From an uncultured Collinsella sp. (GTDB lineage: Bacteria; Actinomycetota; Coriobacteriia; Coriobacteriales; Coriobacteriaceae), in NCBI GenBank assembly GCA_902494035.1, contig CABURV010000006.1, positions 1 to 45,006 on the forward strand: 45,006 nt of DNA, in the 5' to 3' direction. The notes below the pieces were generated by a model, which saw nothing but the letters and a program-made list of their open reading frames with translations, had not been told where the DNA came from and did not search any database. Every line of letters begins with the position of its first letter. Positions within the stretch are counted from its first letter, which is position 1. Below, in pieces: positions 1 to 6,807 of the stretch. The translations under genes were made by a program, and so were the position numbers.

Positions 1-23
1 AATTTCCCCGCGGGGGGGGAGTT

Positions 24-46
24 TTCGAATCCGCCCGGGGGCACCA
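24..46 (+). tRNA. Possible tRNA 3' end (T-loop to CCA), partial or remnant
   Basis: The bases read as a T-loop (TTCGAAT, 24-30), a T-stem 3' strand (CCGCC, 31-35), an acceptor 3' strand (CGGGGGC, 36-42), discriminator A and CCA (44-46). The bases just upstream do not form the expected GGCGG partner strand, so this is either a divergent tRNA cut by the window edge or a tRNA 3'-end remnant such as an attachment-site copy. The intrinsic terminator 10 bases downstream fits the end of a tRNA transcript. The rest of the cloverleaf is not visible. Confidence 0.35.
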
Positions 47-55
47 GGGAATATG

Positions 56-84
56 ACGGCGTCGCGTGAGCGGCGCCGTTTTTG
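56..84 (+). terminator. Intrinsic terminator
   Basis: A ten-pair stem (56-65 with 70-79, one G-T pair) closes a GTGA tetraloop and is followed by a T run (79-83). It would end whatever transcript enters from the left edge, possibly a tRNA. Confidence 0.75.
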
Positions 85-515
85 GTTAGTGGGGGCCGAC
101 GGCAGATTCGGGCCGTCGACGCTCGCGTCACCAATCGCGTCATTCGAATCGGCGCTGGGAATTCAGTGCTTTTCCTCATGCAAGTATCTTCCATCTTGCG
201 TCGCCGTCAGCCGTGAGCGGTCGATTTTTACCGATAAACGGCAAATTAATTCAGAAAAAATCAGGTAACTTCAAGAATGGTCAAACTTGATTAACAGCAA
301 AACCACAAGGTAGATGGCTTTATACGGTGAAAAACTCTGACACAATGAGAAAAAGAGTGAAAAATACTGATTGAAAATGAACTTATGTGGCAGTAATCTA
401 CATGTCACAGGGTAAGCCCCGGCGCGCAGGCGGCGGCCCTTATCGAATTACGGATATAGATCAGGTGCTCGAACGGGCAGAAACGATCAAGGACGAAGGT
501 AAAGGACGTAGAAGC
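85..515 (+). promoter_or_regulatory. Gene-free leader of the sugar locus with TGAAAA repeats
   Basis: I see no convincing gene here; the open frames lack ribosome sites and recognisable composition. The part from about 230 on is AT-rich and probably holds the promoter of the sugar operon. Candidates are TTGATT (287-292) with a weak TAGATG (312-317), or TTATAC (321-326). Three direct copies of TGAAAAA/T at 329-335, 359-365 and 373-379 could be sites for the DeoR-type regulator encoded downstream, since that family often binds direct repeats. That link is inference. Confidence 0.35.
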
Positions 516-1454
516 ATGAAGCTTGCAACTCGTATCAACTCCTATTTTCGCGATGGCGACAAGAATCTTGATCGCGTGTTCGCGGAGTTCCAGAGCGTGG
601 GCCTCACGCACGTCGACCTCAACTACCCCGAGCACTGCACAGGTGTCACGGCTGAGGACATGGCCGCCAAGCTCGCAGCTCACGACCTGCAGCTGAACGG
701 CTGCGCGCTGCGCTTCCGCAACGCCTTCCTCAACGGTGACCTGGGCAATGCCGATGATGCCCTTGCCGCGGAAGCCCTTGAGCTCTGCTACGAGGCGTGC
801 GACTACTGCCGCACTGCCGGTGGCAACACGGTGACCATCTGGCTCGGCCACGACGGCTTTGACTACAGCTTCCAGATCGCCTACGCTCGCGTCTTCGACC
901 AGCTCGTAGCCGCATTCCAGAAGGTTTGCGACTACGCGCCCGACCTCAAGATCTCGATTGAGTACAAACCCTACGAGGAGCGCGCGTACGCGTTCATCGA
1001 CTCCATGGGTATGACCGGCATGATTCTCAACGCTGCAGACCGCCCGAACCTGGGCGTCACGCTGGATTACTGCCACATGCTCATGAAGCACGAGAACCCT
1101 GCCATGGCCGCCGACCTGTTCGGCCGCGAGGGCAAGCTCTACGGCATTCACCTAAACGACGGCAACGGTCGCTTCGACGATGGCCTTATGATTGGTACGT
1201 CCACGCCGGTGAAGACCCTCGAGTTCCTCTACTACGTGAAGAAGCACGGTTACGACAGCGCAATCTACTTCGACACGTTCCCGGTCATCGAGCCCGCTGC
1301 CGGCGAGGCTGCACAGAACGACCAGATGATCCATCTGCTCAACGACGCCATCGAGGCCGTAAGCATGGAGAAGATCCAATCCGTTATCGATGCAAACGAC
1401 GCGATTAAGGCAGCCGAGCTTGTCCGCGAGCTCTTCTGCGCAATGGGGAGGTAA
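516..1454 (+). CDS. Sugar phosphate isomerase/epimerase (xylose isomerase-like TIM barrel)
   Basis: About 312 residues of the AP-endonuclease-2/xylose-isomerase-like TIM-barrel family. These are metal-dependent enzymes that isomerise or epimerise free or phosphorylated sugars in the cytoplasm. Metal-site style motifs are visible: SIEYKPYEE (Glu near 149), VTLDYCHML and GIHLNDGNG. The frame is open from 387, but I chose the ATG at 516 because an AAAGGA ribosome site precedes it and the family homology appears to begin there. It sits 3 bases before the PTS gene, so the two are almost certainly co-transcribed. The exact substrate cannot be read from sequence; the neighbouring RpiB and epimerase suggest a rare hexose or its phosphate. 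Confidence 0.8.
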   Translation: MKLATRINSYFRDGDKNLDRVFAEFQSVGLTHVDLNYPEHCTGVTAEDMAAKLAAHDLQLNGCALRFRNAFLNGDLGNADDALAAEALELCYEACDYCRTAGGNTVTIWLGHDGFDYSFQIAYARVFDQLVAAFQKVCDYAPDLKISIEYKPYEERAYAFIDSMGMTGMILNAADRPNLGVTLDYCHMLMKHENPAMAADLFGREGKLYGIHLNDGNGRFDDGLMIGTSTPVKTLEFLYYVKKHGYDSAIYFDTFPVIEPAAGEAAQNDQMIHLLNDAIEAVSMEKIQSVIDANDAIKAAELVRELFCAMGR

Positions 1455-1457
1455 CCA

Positions 1458-2834
1458 ATGAAACGCGACTGGAACGCGATGGCTCAGGGGATTCTGGACG
1501 CCGTCGGTGGTCCCGAGAACATCTCGGGCATGACGCACTGCGCGACGCGCCTGCGCCTCAATCTCAAAGACGACGCGGCTTGCGACGACGCTGCGGTCAA
1601 GGAAGTCGAAGGCGTTGTGAACACGCTGAACAAGGCCGGTCAGTACCAGGTCCTCATCGGCACTGAGGTCCCGAAGCTGTACGAGAAGTTTGAGCCGCTG
1701 GTCAAGGGTTCGGGCGTGGAAATCTCCGCTGCTACCAAGGACGAGGGCGAGAGCATCGTCAGCCAGGTCTTCTCCGCGATCTCCGGCATCTTTGCCCCGC
1801 TGCTGCCCGCCATGGCCGGCTCCGGTATCCTGCGTGGCTTCGTTATCCTGGCCGCCCAGCTCGGCATCATCGCTGAGGGCACGGGTACCTACACCATCCT
1901 GTACACCCTGGCCATGAGCGTGTTCTACTTCCTGCCCGTGCTGCTCGGCTTCTCCGCCGGCAAGCGCTTCGGCGCGAGCCCGTACCTGTCGGCGCTGCTC
2001 GGCGCGTGCCTGCTCTACCCGGACTTCATCGCCCTCATGGGCGACGCGGGCAACGGCGCCATGACGGACTTCTTCGGCATCCCCGTGGTTCTCATGAACT
2101 ACAACTCCACGGTTATCCCTGCCATCTTGTCTGTCTGGGTCTACTCGTACCTGTACAAGTGGCTCGATGAGCACGTTTCCGAGATGCTCAAGCTCGTCGT
2201 GCTGCCCGCCATCTCCCTGATCGTTATGGTTCCGCTCACCATGCTCGTCATCGGTCCCCTGGGCGTCTACGCTGGTGAGGCCATCGCCTTCGTGGTCAAC
2301 TGGCTGATCGAGCGCAGCTCCGTGTTCGCCGGCGTGCTGGTTGGCGGCGGCTGGTCCGTGCTGGTGTCCATGGGCATCCACTGGGCCGTGAACCCCATCA
2401 TGATCAACAACATCGCTCAGAACGGCTTCGACTACATCTGCCCCTTCACCTTCGCCTGCAACTTCGCCGTTATCGGCTGCGCCTTCGGCGTGTTCCTCAA
2501 GGCCCGCGACCAGAAGCTCAAGAGCTTCGCGATGACCGGTGTCGTATCGATCGCCCTGTCCGCCATCATCGAGCCCACGCTGTTCGGTATGCTCGTGAAG
2601 AACAAGAAGGTCTGGCTTGCGCAGATCATCGGCGGTGCCGTCGGCGGCGCGTTCCTCGGTATCATGAAGGTCGTCACCACTGCGTTCACCTTCGGTTCCG
2701 TCACTACGTTCCCGGCTTTCGTGAGTTCCGACCCCATGAACTTCGCTTGGGCTATGGTCGGCATGCTCATTTCCGCCGTCGTGGCCGGTGTTCTTGCCTT
2801 CGCCTTCACCGGCAAGGAGGATCAGCTCGCCTAA
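1458..2834 (+). CDS. PTS sugar permease, EIIBC component (glucose/beta-glucoside superfamily)
   Basis: 458 residues. The N-terminal EIIB domain (about 1-90) carries the phosphorylatable cysteine in GMTHCATRLRL (Cys28). A polytopic EIIC domain follows from about residue 105 to the C terminus, ending in a short cytoplasmic tail. There is no EIIA domain, so a generic EIIA encoded elsewhere must donate phosphate. The protein would import and phosphorylate one sugar at the membrane. It starts 3 bases after the TIM-barrel gene in a tight operon. Specificity within the glucose/sucrose/beta-glucoside superfamily cannot be assigned from motifs; the context suggests D-allose or a related sugar. Confidence 0.88.
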   Translation: MKRDWNAMAQGILDAVGGPENISGMTHCATRLRLNLKDDAACDDAAVKEVEGVVNTLNKAGQYQVLIGTEVPKLYEKFEPLVKGSGVEISAATKDEGESIVSQVFSAISGIFAPLLPAMAGSGILRGFVILAAQLGIIAEGTGTYTILYTLAMSVFYFLPVLLGFSAGKRFGASPYLSALLGACLLYPDFIALMGDAGNGAMTDFFGIPVVLMNYNSTVIPAILSVWVYSYLYKWLDEHVSEMLKLVVLPAISLIVMVPLTMLVIGPLGVYAGEAIAFVVNWLIERSSVFAGVLVGGGWSVLVSMGIHWAVNPIMINNIAQNGFDYICPFTFACNFAVIGCAFGVFLKARDQKLKSFAMTGVVSIALSAIIEPTLFGMLVKNKKVWLAQIIGGAVGGAFLGIMKVVTTAFTFGSVTTFPAFVSSDPMNFAWAMVGMLISAVVAGVLAFAFTGKEDQLA

Positions 2835-2911
2835 GAGCCCCGGATGCGCCGCCTCTCCTAGGGTCGTTCTCTTCGCTTGAAGAGCGTCGCGCTTACGCGA
2901 GGTGTGTCAAC

Positions 2912-2932
2912 CTCGTTCAAATTGTGAACGAG
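2912..2932. repeat. Inverted repeat between PTS and deoR-type gene
   Basis: CTCGTTCA (2912-2919) and TGAACGAG (2925-2932) form a perfect eight-base inverted repeat with a five-base spacer. No T run follows, so it is more likely an operator or RNA stem than a terminator. It lies about 127 bases before the DeoR-family start codon. Confidence 0.4.
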
Positions 2933-3058
2933 AGGGTAGGTCAATCGATTAAGCGGTCGTCATCGCAACAGGTGGCGGCCGCTATTCTGCTTGTGCGTTA
3001 CACTTTTCGAAAAGAAATGAACGAGCGTGAAGCAGAGTGGTTTGGAGAGGTTCCCAAT

Positions 3059-3802
3059 ATGATTCCGTATGAGCGCCAGGAGCGAATTGTAGAGTGCCTG
3101 CAGAAGTCGGGCCTCGCGAGGATTTCCGAGCTGCAGGAGGAGCTGCCGGGCGTCTCTATTTCGACGCTACGTCGCGACCTCAAGGAGCTGGAGGCGCTTG
3201 GCAAGGTTGAGCATCTTTCGGGCGGCGCGGTGAGGCTCCTCTCGGCTGTCCACGAGGTGAGTATCTCGACGCGTTCGGGCCTACACGGGAGTGAGAAGGA
3301 ACAGATTGCCCAAGTCGCCTTGCGTTTTGTTGAGGACGGGGACACGCTCTACTTGGACTCGGGTTCCACCTGCACGGCGCTGCTGCGTCTGCTGCTCGAC
3401 CGCGACGTGACAATTTACACGACGGATGCCTCGGCGTGCCTGATTAAGAGCGAGACGCGCGCCCAGCTCATCGTGGTGGGTGGCGAGTTCAACTATGTGA
3501 ACTCCTCGTTCTGCGGTTCTATGACCGAATCGATCCTGCGCGATCTGTACTTCGATAAGGCGTTTATCGGGACCAACGCGATTGACGAGGACCGCGGCGT
3601 CATGACGCCCTCCTACGTTGAGGCGGCGAAGAAGCGCATCGTGCGCGAGAATTCGAATAAGGCGTACGTGCTGTGCGACAGCTCGAAGTTCCATCAGTTC
3701 TCGAATGTTCGCGCGTTTGGGTTCGATGGTGTGTCGATTATCGCGGAGTCCTATGACGAGAAGATCGCCCAGTGCGCGCGCCTGATCACGCCTGGAGCGT
3801 AG
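3059..3802 (+). CDS. DeoR/GlpR-family transcriptional regulator
   Basis: 247 residues. The N-terminal DeoR helix-turn-helix spans about 3-55 and includes ISELQEELPGVSISTLRRDL. A DeoR C-terminal sensor domain follows, with LDSGSTC near residue 100 and IGTNAID, which normally binds a phosphorylated sugar. The frame is open further upstream, but GGAGAGG eight bases before the ATG at 3059 decides the start. An in-frame ATG at 3017 is the alternative and would add 14 residues. Sugar-phosphate-responsive DeoR proteins usually control adjacent PTS operons, so the TIM-barrel/PTS operon just upstream is the likely target. The 224-base gap from the PTS gene may hold its own promoter. Confidence 0.87.
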   Translation: MIPYERQERIVECLQKSGLARISELQEELPGVSISTLRRDLKELEALGKVEHLSGGAVRLLSAVHEVSISTRSGLHGSEKEQIAQVALRFVEDGDTLYLDSGSTCTALLRLLLDRDVTIYTTDASACLIKSETRAQLIVVGGEFNYVNSSFCGSMTESILRDLYFDKAFIGTNAIDEDRGVMTPSYVEAAKKRIVRENSNKAYVLCDSSKFHQFSNVRAFGFDGVSIIAESYDEKIAQCARLITPGA

Positions 3803-3976
3803 GGGGTCCGGGCTCAGGTCTGCGGATTGCGGCCCCTGGCTGCTGCTGTCCGCGTAGCGGGATTTCTTCCTAGGGAATACGACAGCGTTTCGTGGTGCGG
3901 GCTCCTGCATGATACCAGCTAGATAGGCAAATATGGCAACGTTGTGAATCTGGAAAAGCCTGCAGGTTAACAACGT

Positions 3977-3992
3977 GGTTAAACGATTAATC
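3977..3992. promoter_or_regulatory. Candidate LacI-family operator, site 1
   Basis: GGTTAA-ACGA-TTAATC is a near-perfect palindrome with a four-base centre, typical of LacI/GalR operators. It is repeated 34 bases downstream and again over the promoter of the lacI-type gene at 5370-6380. It lies 76 bases before the epimerase start codon. Confidence 0.6.
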
Positions 3993-4010
3993 AGCCAGAC
4001 TGTAGATAAA

Positions 4011-4026
4011 GGTTAAACGATTAATT
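4011..4026. promoter_or_regulatory. Candidate LacI-family operator, site 2
   Basis: GGTTAA-ACGA-TTAATT has the same architecture as site 1 and sits 42 bases before the epimerase start. A TAGATAA -10-like element (4003-4009) lies between sites 1 and 2. Two spaced sites would allow cooperative repression. Confidence 0.6.
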
Positions 4027-4067
4027 ACCACCGAGTAGATAATCACCGAGCAGATAAGGAGTTCACT

Positions 4068-4721
4068 ATGCTGCTCTGCCCCAGTCTCATGTGCGCCGAC
4101 TACGGCAATCTGCGTGCGACCGTCGAGGATCTCGACGCCGCCGGCATCGACATCTTCCATTGCGACGTGATGGACGGCAGTTTCGTTCCCAATTTCGCCA
4201 TGGGTCTCGAAGACATCAAGGCCGTGCGAGCTGCCACCAACAAGCTCGTCGACGTGCACCTTATGGTCGAGAATCCTGCCAGCAAGGTTGAACTTTTCGC
4301 CTCCGCCGGCGCGGACATCATCTATATCCATCCGGAGTCCGAGCGTTACGTGGTCAAGACACTCGCCGCGATTAAGTCCCTCGGCAAGAGCGCCGGTATC
4401 GCCGTGAACCCCGACACCTCTATCTCCGAGATCGAGGAGATGTTGAACCTCTGCGATTACGTGATGGTCATGACGGTGAATCCGGGTTTTGCCGGTCAGA
4501 GCTTTATCGAGTTCACGAACGACAAGGTGCGTCGCCTTGCCGCGCTGAAGGAGCGCTTTGGCTTCAAGCTCATGATCGACGGCGCCTGCTCGCCCGAGCG
4601 CGTGCGCGACCTGTCCGCCATTGGCGCGGACGGATTTATCTTGGGCACCAGTGCGCTGTTTGGCAAGGACGCTGGTTACGAGGAGTGTCTGCGCCGTTTG
4701 CGCGCCGGCGAGGTGTATTAG
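4068..4721 (+). CDS. D-allulose-6-phosphate / ribulose-phosphate 3-epimerase
   Basis: 217 residues, full length for the ribulose-phosphate 3-epimerase family, a cytoplasmic metal-dependent TIM barrel. Metal-ligand positions are present: His31 and Asp33 (FHCDVMDG), His64 (VHLMVENP) and Asp171 (LMIDGAC). The N-terminal PSLMC and the phosphate-loop motif MTVNPGFAGQ resemble E. coli AlsE (allulose-6-phosphate 3-epimerase) more than housekeeping Rpe, as I recall those sequences. A strong AAGGAG ribosome site precedes the ATG. The RpiB gene follows 72 bases downstream. Together they could convert allose-6-phosphate to fructose-6-phosphate. A plain pentose-phosphate role remains possible. Two LacI-type operators lie in its promoter region. 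Confidence 0.85.
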   Translation: MLLCPSLMCADYGNLRATVEDLDAAGIDIFHCDVMDGSFVPNFAMGLEDIKAVRAATNKLVDVHLMVENPASKVELFASAGADIIYIHPESERYVVKTLAAIKSLGKSAGIAVNPDTSISEIEEMLNLCDYVMVMTVNPGFAGQSFIEFTNDKVRRLAALKERFGFKLMIDGACSPERVRDLSAIGADGFILGTSALFGKDAGYEECLRRLRAGEVY

Positions 4722-4793
4722 AAGCGGAACGGCGAATTAGGACGGATTGAGCGCGCGGCATGCGCGAATGGTTCTTATGGAAAGGGGTCTCTT

Positions 4794-5270
4794 TTGAAGA
4801 TCGGTATTGGAAACGACCACGTCGCAGTCGAGTACAAGGAAGCCATCACGGCGTATATCCAGGAGAAGTACGGCTACGAAGTCGTGAACTTCGGTACGGA
4901 CAGCACCGAGCGCTTTGACTATCCCATCGCGGGTGAGGCCGTGGCGGACGCTGTCATGTCCGGCGAGGTTGATCGCGGTATCGTTATCTGCGGTACGGGT
5001 GTGGGCATCTCGCTTGCCGCCAACAAGGTGCGCGGTATCCGTTGCTGCACCTGCTCTGAGCCGTATTCCGCTCGCCTGTCGCGCGAGCACAACAACACCA
5101 ACATGCTCGCATTTGGTGCTCGTGTGGTAGGCATCGAGCTGGCCAAAATGATTGTCGACGCCTGGCTCACCGGCGAGTTCGAGGGCGGCCGTCACCAGCG
5201 ACGCATCGATATGATTCGCCAGATCGAGGCTCGTCAGCTCGTACGTGCGGAGGAAGCACGCGGCTGGTAG
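4794..5270 (+). CDS. rpiB: RpiB-type ribose/allose-6-phosphate isomerase
   Basis: 158 residues of the RpiB/LacAB family. The start is TTG at 4794, preceded by AAAGGGG. Residues Asp8-His9, Cys66 (CGTGVGIS) and His99-Asn100 (SREHNNTNMLAFGAR) occupy the active-site positions known in E. coli RpiB, with the same numbering for Cys66 and His99. The stretch around CSEPYSARLSREHN and AKMIVDAWLTGEFEGGRHQ is close to E. coli RpiB as I recall it, the clade that also isomerises allose-6-phosphate to allulose-6-phosphate. It probably shares a transcript with the upstream epimerase and ends at a bidirectional terminator. Confidence 0.9.
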   Translation: MKIGIGNDHVAVEYKEAITAYIQEKYGYEVVNFGTDSTERFDYPIAGEAVADAVMSGEVDRGIVICGTGVGISLAANKVRGIRCCTCSEPYSARLSREHNNTNMLAFGARVVGIELAKMIVDAWLTGEFEGGRHQRRIDMIRQIEARQLVRAEEARGW

Positions 5271-5274
5271 CGGA

Positions 5275-5308
5275 AAAGCCCGTCACCCGTGTGGTGGCGG
5301 GCTTTTTG
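5275..5308. terminator. Bidirectional intrinsic terminator between rpiB and lacI-type gene
   Basis: The stem AAAGCCCGTCACC (5275-5287) pairs with 5293-5305 and is followed by a T run. The A run on the left arm gives a matching U tail on the minus strand, so it can end both the rpiB transcript and the convergent lacI-type transcript. Confidence 0.85.
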
Positions 5309-5369
5309 CATGTCGCGCGTGGGATAGAGCACATGCGAGAGAAAAACGCGGCTATTCGCTGCCCGCTGT

Positions 5370-6380
5370 CTAGCTGCTCGCGCGTTGCACGAGCTTAACG
5401 GGGACAAGCGTCTCCATCTCGGGCTCTTCGCCGCGCAGCAGGGCGAGCAGGGCCTGACATCCCTCGTGCGCGAGGCGCTCGGGGAAGCGGCGGATGGTGC
5501 TGATTTGCGGCGTCGGAAGCTGCGCGTAAACGGAATCGTCGAAGCCGATGAGACGGACGTCTTCGGGTACGCGCTTGCCGGCGGCAACGAGCGCACGCAG
5601 CGCGCCCACGGCTGCGTGGTCGCTATGGGCGAAGACGCCGTCGACGGGGTAGCCCGTGGAGAGGAAGTCGGTCACGAGCTCTTCCGACTCGATGATGCTC
5701 GGCTGCTTACCCGAGACAAACAGCTGGTAGTCGCGGCGTAGCGGCATTCCGTGCGCGGCGAGCGCCCGCTCGTAGCCCATCTGGCGCTCGTTGCCGGGGT
5801 AGTTGGCGGTAAAACTCGAGATGCTCAGGATGTCCTTGCAGCCGCGCTCGATGAGGTGCTCGGTCGCCATGTAGCCACCGCCGATGTTGTCGGAGCCCAC
5901 GTGTGGGAAACCGAGGTCGTTTTCGGGCGCACGGTCGATGCAGACCACGGGGATTCCGTGGGGGACGAACTCGCCGTCGAGCCTGCGCAGGCCGGAGATA
6001 CAGATGATACCGTCGGCCTGCTTGCTTGCCAGCGTGCGGAAGTAGTCACGTTCGCGGGCGGGGTCATTGGCGCTGTTGCAAACAAAGACCGAGTAGTCCT
6101 CGGTTGCCAGCTCGCGCTCCACATGCAGGGCGATCTTGGAAAAGAAGTCGTTGGAGATGTCCGGCACGATCATGCCGATGGTCCGGGACTGGGCCATACG
6201 GAGGCTCTTCGCCGCCATGTTCGTGACGTAGCCGTATTCCTTTAGGGCGGCTTCCACGCGTTTGCGGGTGTCTTCGGAAAAACGGCCGCTGCCGTTGATG
6301 ACGTGGGAGACCGTGGCGACGGATACGCCGGCCGCGACGGCAATCTGGCGCATGGATGGGCGCTTGCCTGGTGTGGGCAT
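5370..6380 (-). CDS. LacI/GalR-family transcriptional regulator
   Basis: 336 residues. The N-terminal LacI helix-turn-helix (about 9-30, MRQIAVAAGVSVATVSHVIN) is followed by the hinge helix region (AAKSLR) and a periplasmic-binding-protein-like sugar sensor domain (about 65-336). An AGGAGG site lies just before the ATG. The gene converges on rpiB. GGTTAA-CAGA-TTAACC lies 24 bases upstream of its start codon, next to a TACAAT -10 element, so it should repress itself. The same palindrome before the epimerase makes the rare-sugar genes its probable regulon. The inducer is inferred to be a sugar or sugar phosphate from that pathway. Confidence 0.92.
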   Translation of the reverse strand: MPTPGKRPSMRQIAVAAGVSVATVSHVINGSGRFSEDTRKRVEAALKEYGYVTNMAAKSLRMAQSRTIGMIVPDISNDFFSKIALHVERELATEDYSVFVCNSANDPARERDYFRTLASKQADGIICISGLRRLDGEFVPHGIPVVCIDRAPENDLGFPHVGSDNIGGGYMATEHLIERGCKDILSISSFTANYPGNERQMGYERALAAHGMPLRRDYQLFVSGKQPSIIESEELVTDFLSTGYPVDGVFAHSDHAAVGALRALVAAGKRVPEDVRLIGFDDSVYAQLPTPQISTIRRFPERLAHEGCQALLALLRGEEPEMETLVPVKLVQRASS

Positions 6381-6403
6381 GGGGCCTCCTGCTGCTTTCG
6401 GGT

Positions 6404-6428
6404 GGTTAACAGATTAACCGAGATTGTA
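6404..6428 (-). promoter_or_regulatory. lacI-type promoter -10 and overlapping operator
   Basis: On the minus strand TACAAT (6428-6423) is a good -10 box. The palindrome GGTTAA-CAGA-TTAACC (6404-6419) begins 3 bases downstream of it and covers the expected transcription start, an ideal place for autorepression. I see no strong -35 hexamer. Confidence 0.55.
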
Positions 6429-6432
6429 GCGC

Positions 6433-6630
6433 ATGCGCGATGCCGTAATGGGTCGCTTCGAAGTCGTTTTGTCGCGCTCGGTCTGCACCTTGGATAAGAA
6501 GGAGTTCGTCGAGCACTCCGATCCGGAGCGCACGCGCGCCAACATCCCGCTGTTCCAGCAGGGCATCATGATACAGCAGCTCAACTCCGAGAAGCTCGTG
6601 GTCGAGACCATGGTGAAGTTCTGCGGCTAG
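6433..6630 (+). pseudogene. Unrecognised 3'-terminal gene fragment (65 codons)
   Basis: The frame encodes up to 65 residues with ordinary coding character (for example ANIPLFQQGIMIQQL). It lacks a ribosome site before either ATG (6433, 6448) and begins inside the lacI-type promoter. It is followed about 30 bases later by a terminator-like hairpin, as if only the 3' end of a larger gene has survived. I cannot place it in a family. It could alternatively be a small real gene with a weak start. Confidence 0.35.
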
Positions 6631-6662
6631 TAATTACTGCATTACATATTCTGTTGTCACCT

Positions 6663-6692
6663 GGGAGGCTTGTTTTTGCGGGCCTCTTTGTG
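6663..6692 (+). terminator. Terminator-like hairpin after the gene fragment
   Basis: GAGGC (6665-6669) pairs with GCCTC (6682-6686), extendable by G-T pairs, and is followed by TTTGTGTT. It is weaker than the other terminators here because the loop is twelve bases. Confidence 0.45.
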
Positions 6693-6723
6693 TTGCTATG
6701 GAGCCCTGGCCTGTCGATAAACA

Positions 6724-6757
6724 AAGCGCCCGCTTGCCGGGGAGCAAGCGGGCGCTT
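6724..6757 (-). terminator. Intrinsic terminator of the kinase/RodA operon
   Basis: A perfect 14-pair stem (6724-6737 with 6744-6757) closes a six-base loop. On the minus strand it is followed by TTTGTTTATC. It lies about 50 bases past the pknB stop codon and ends the long minus-strand operon. Confidence 0.85.
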
Positions 6758-6807
6758 CTGAGCGAATATGTTTGCGGCGAGAGCCGTAATGAGCGGTGAG
6801 GTGGCGA

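Noticed and set aside
53..268. 71-codon open frame on the plus strand at the left end
   Set aside because: It runs through a strong intrinsic terminator, has no ribosome site and shows no family resemblance.
405..2381. Long minus-strand open frames opposite the TIM-barrel and PTS genes
   Set aside because: They mirror the strong codon bias of the plus-strand genes, have low-complexity His/Gly/Val composition and lack ribosome sites.
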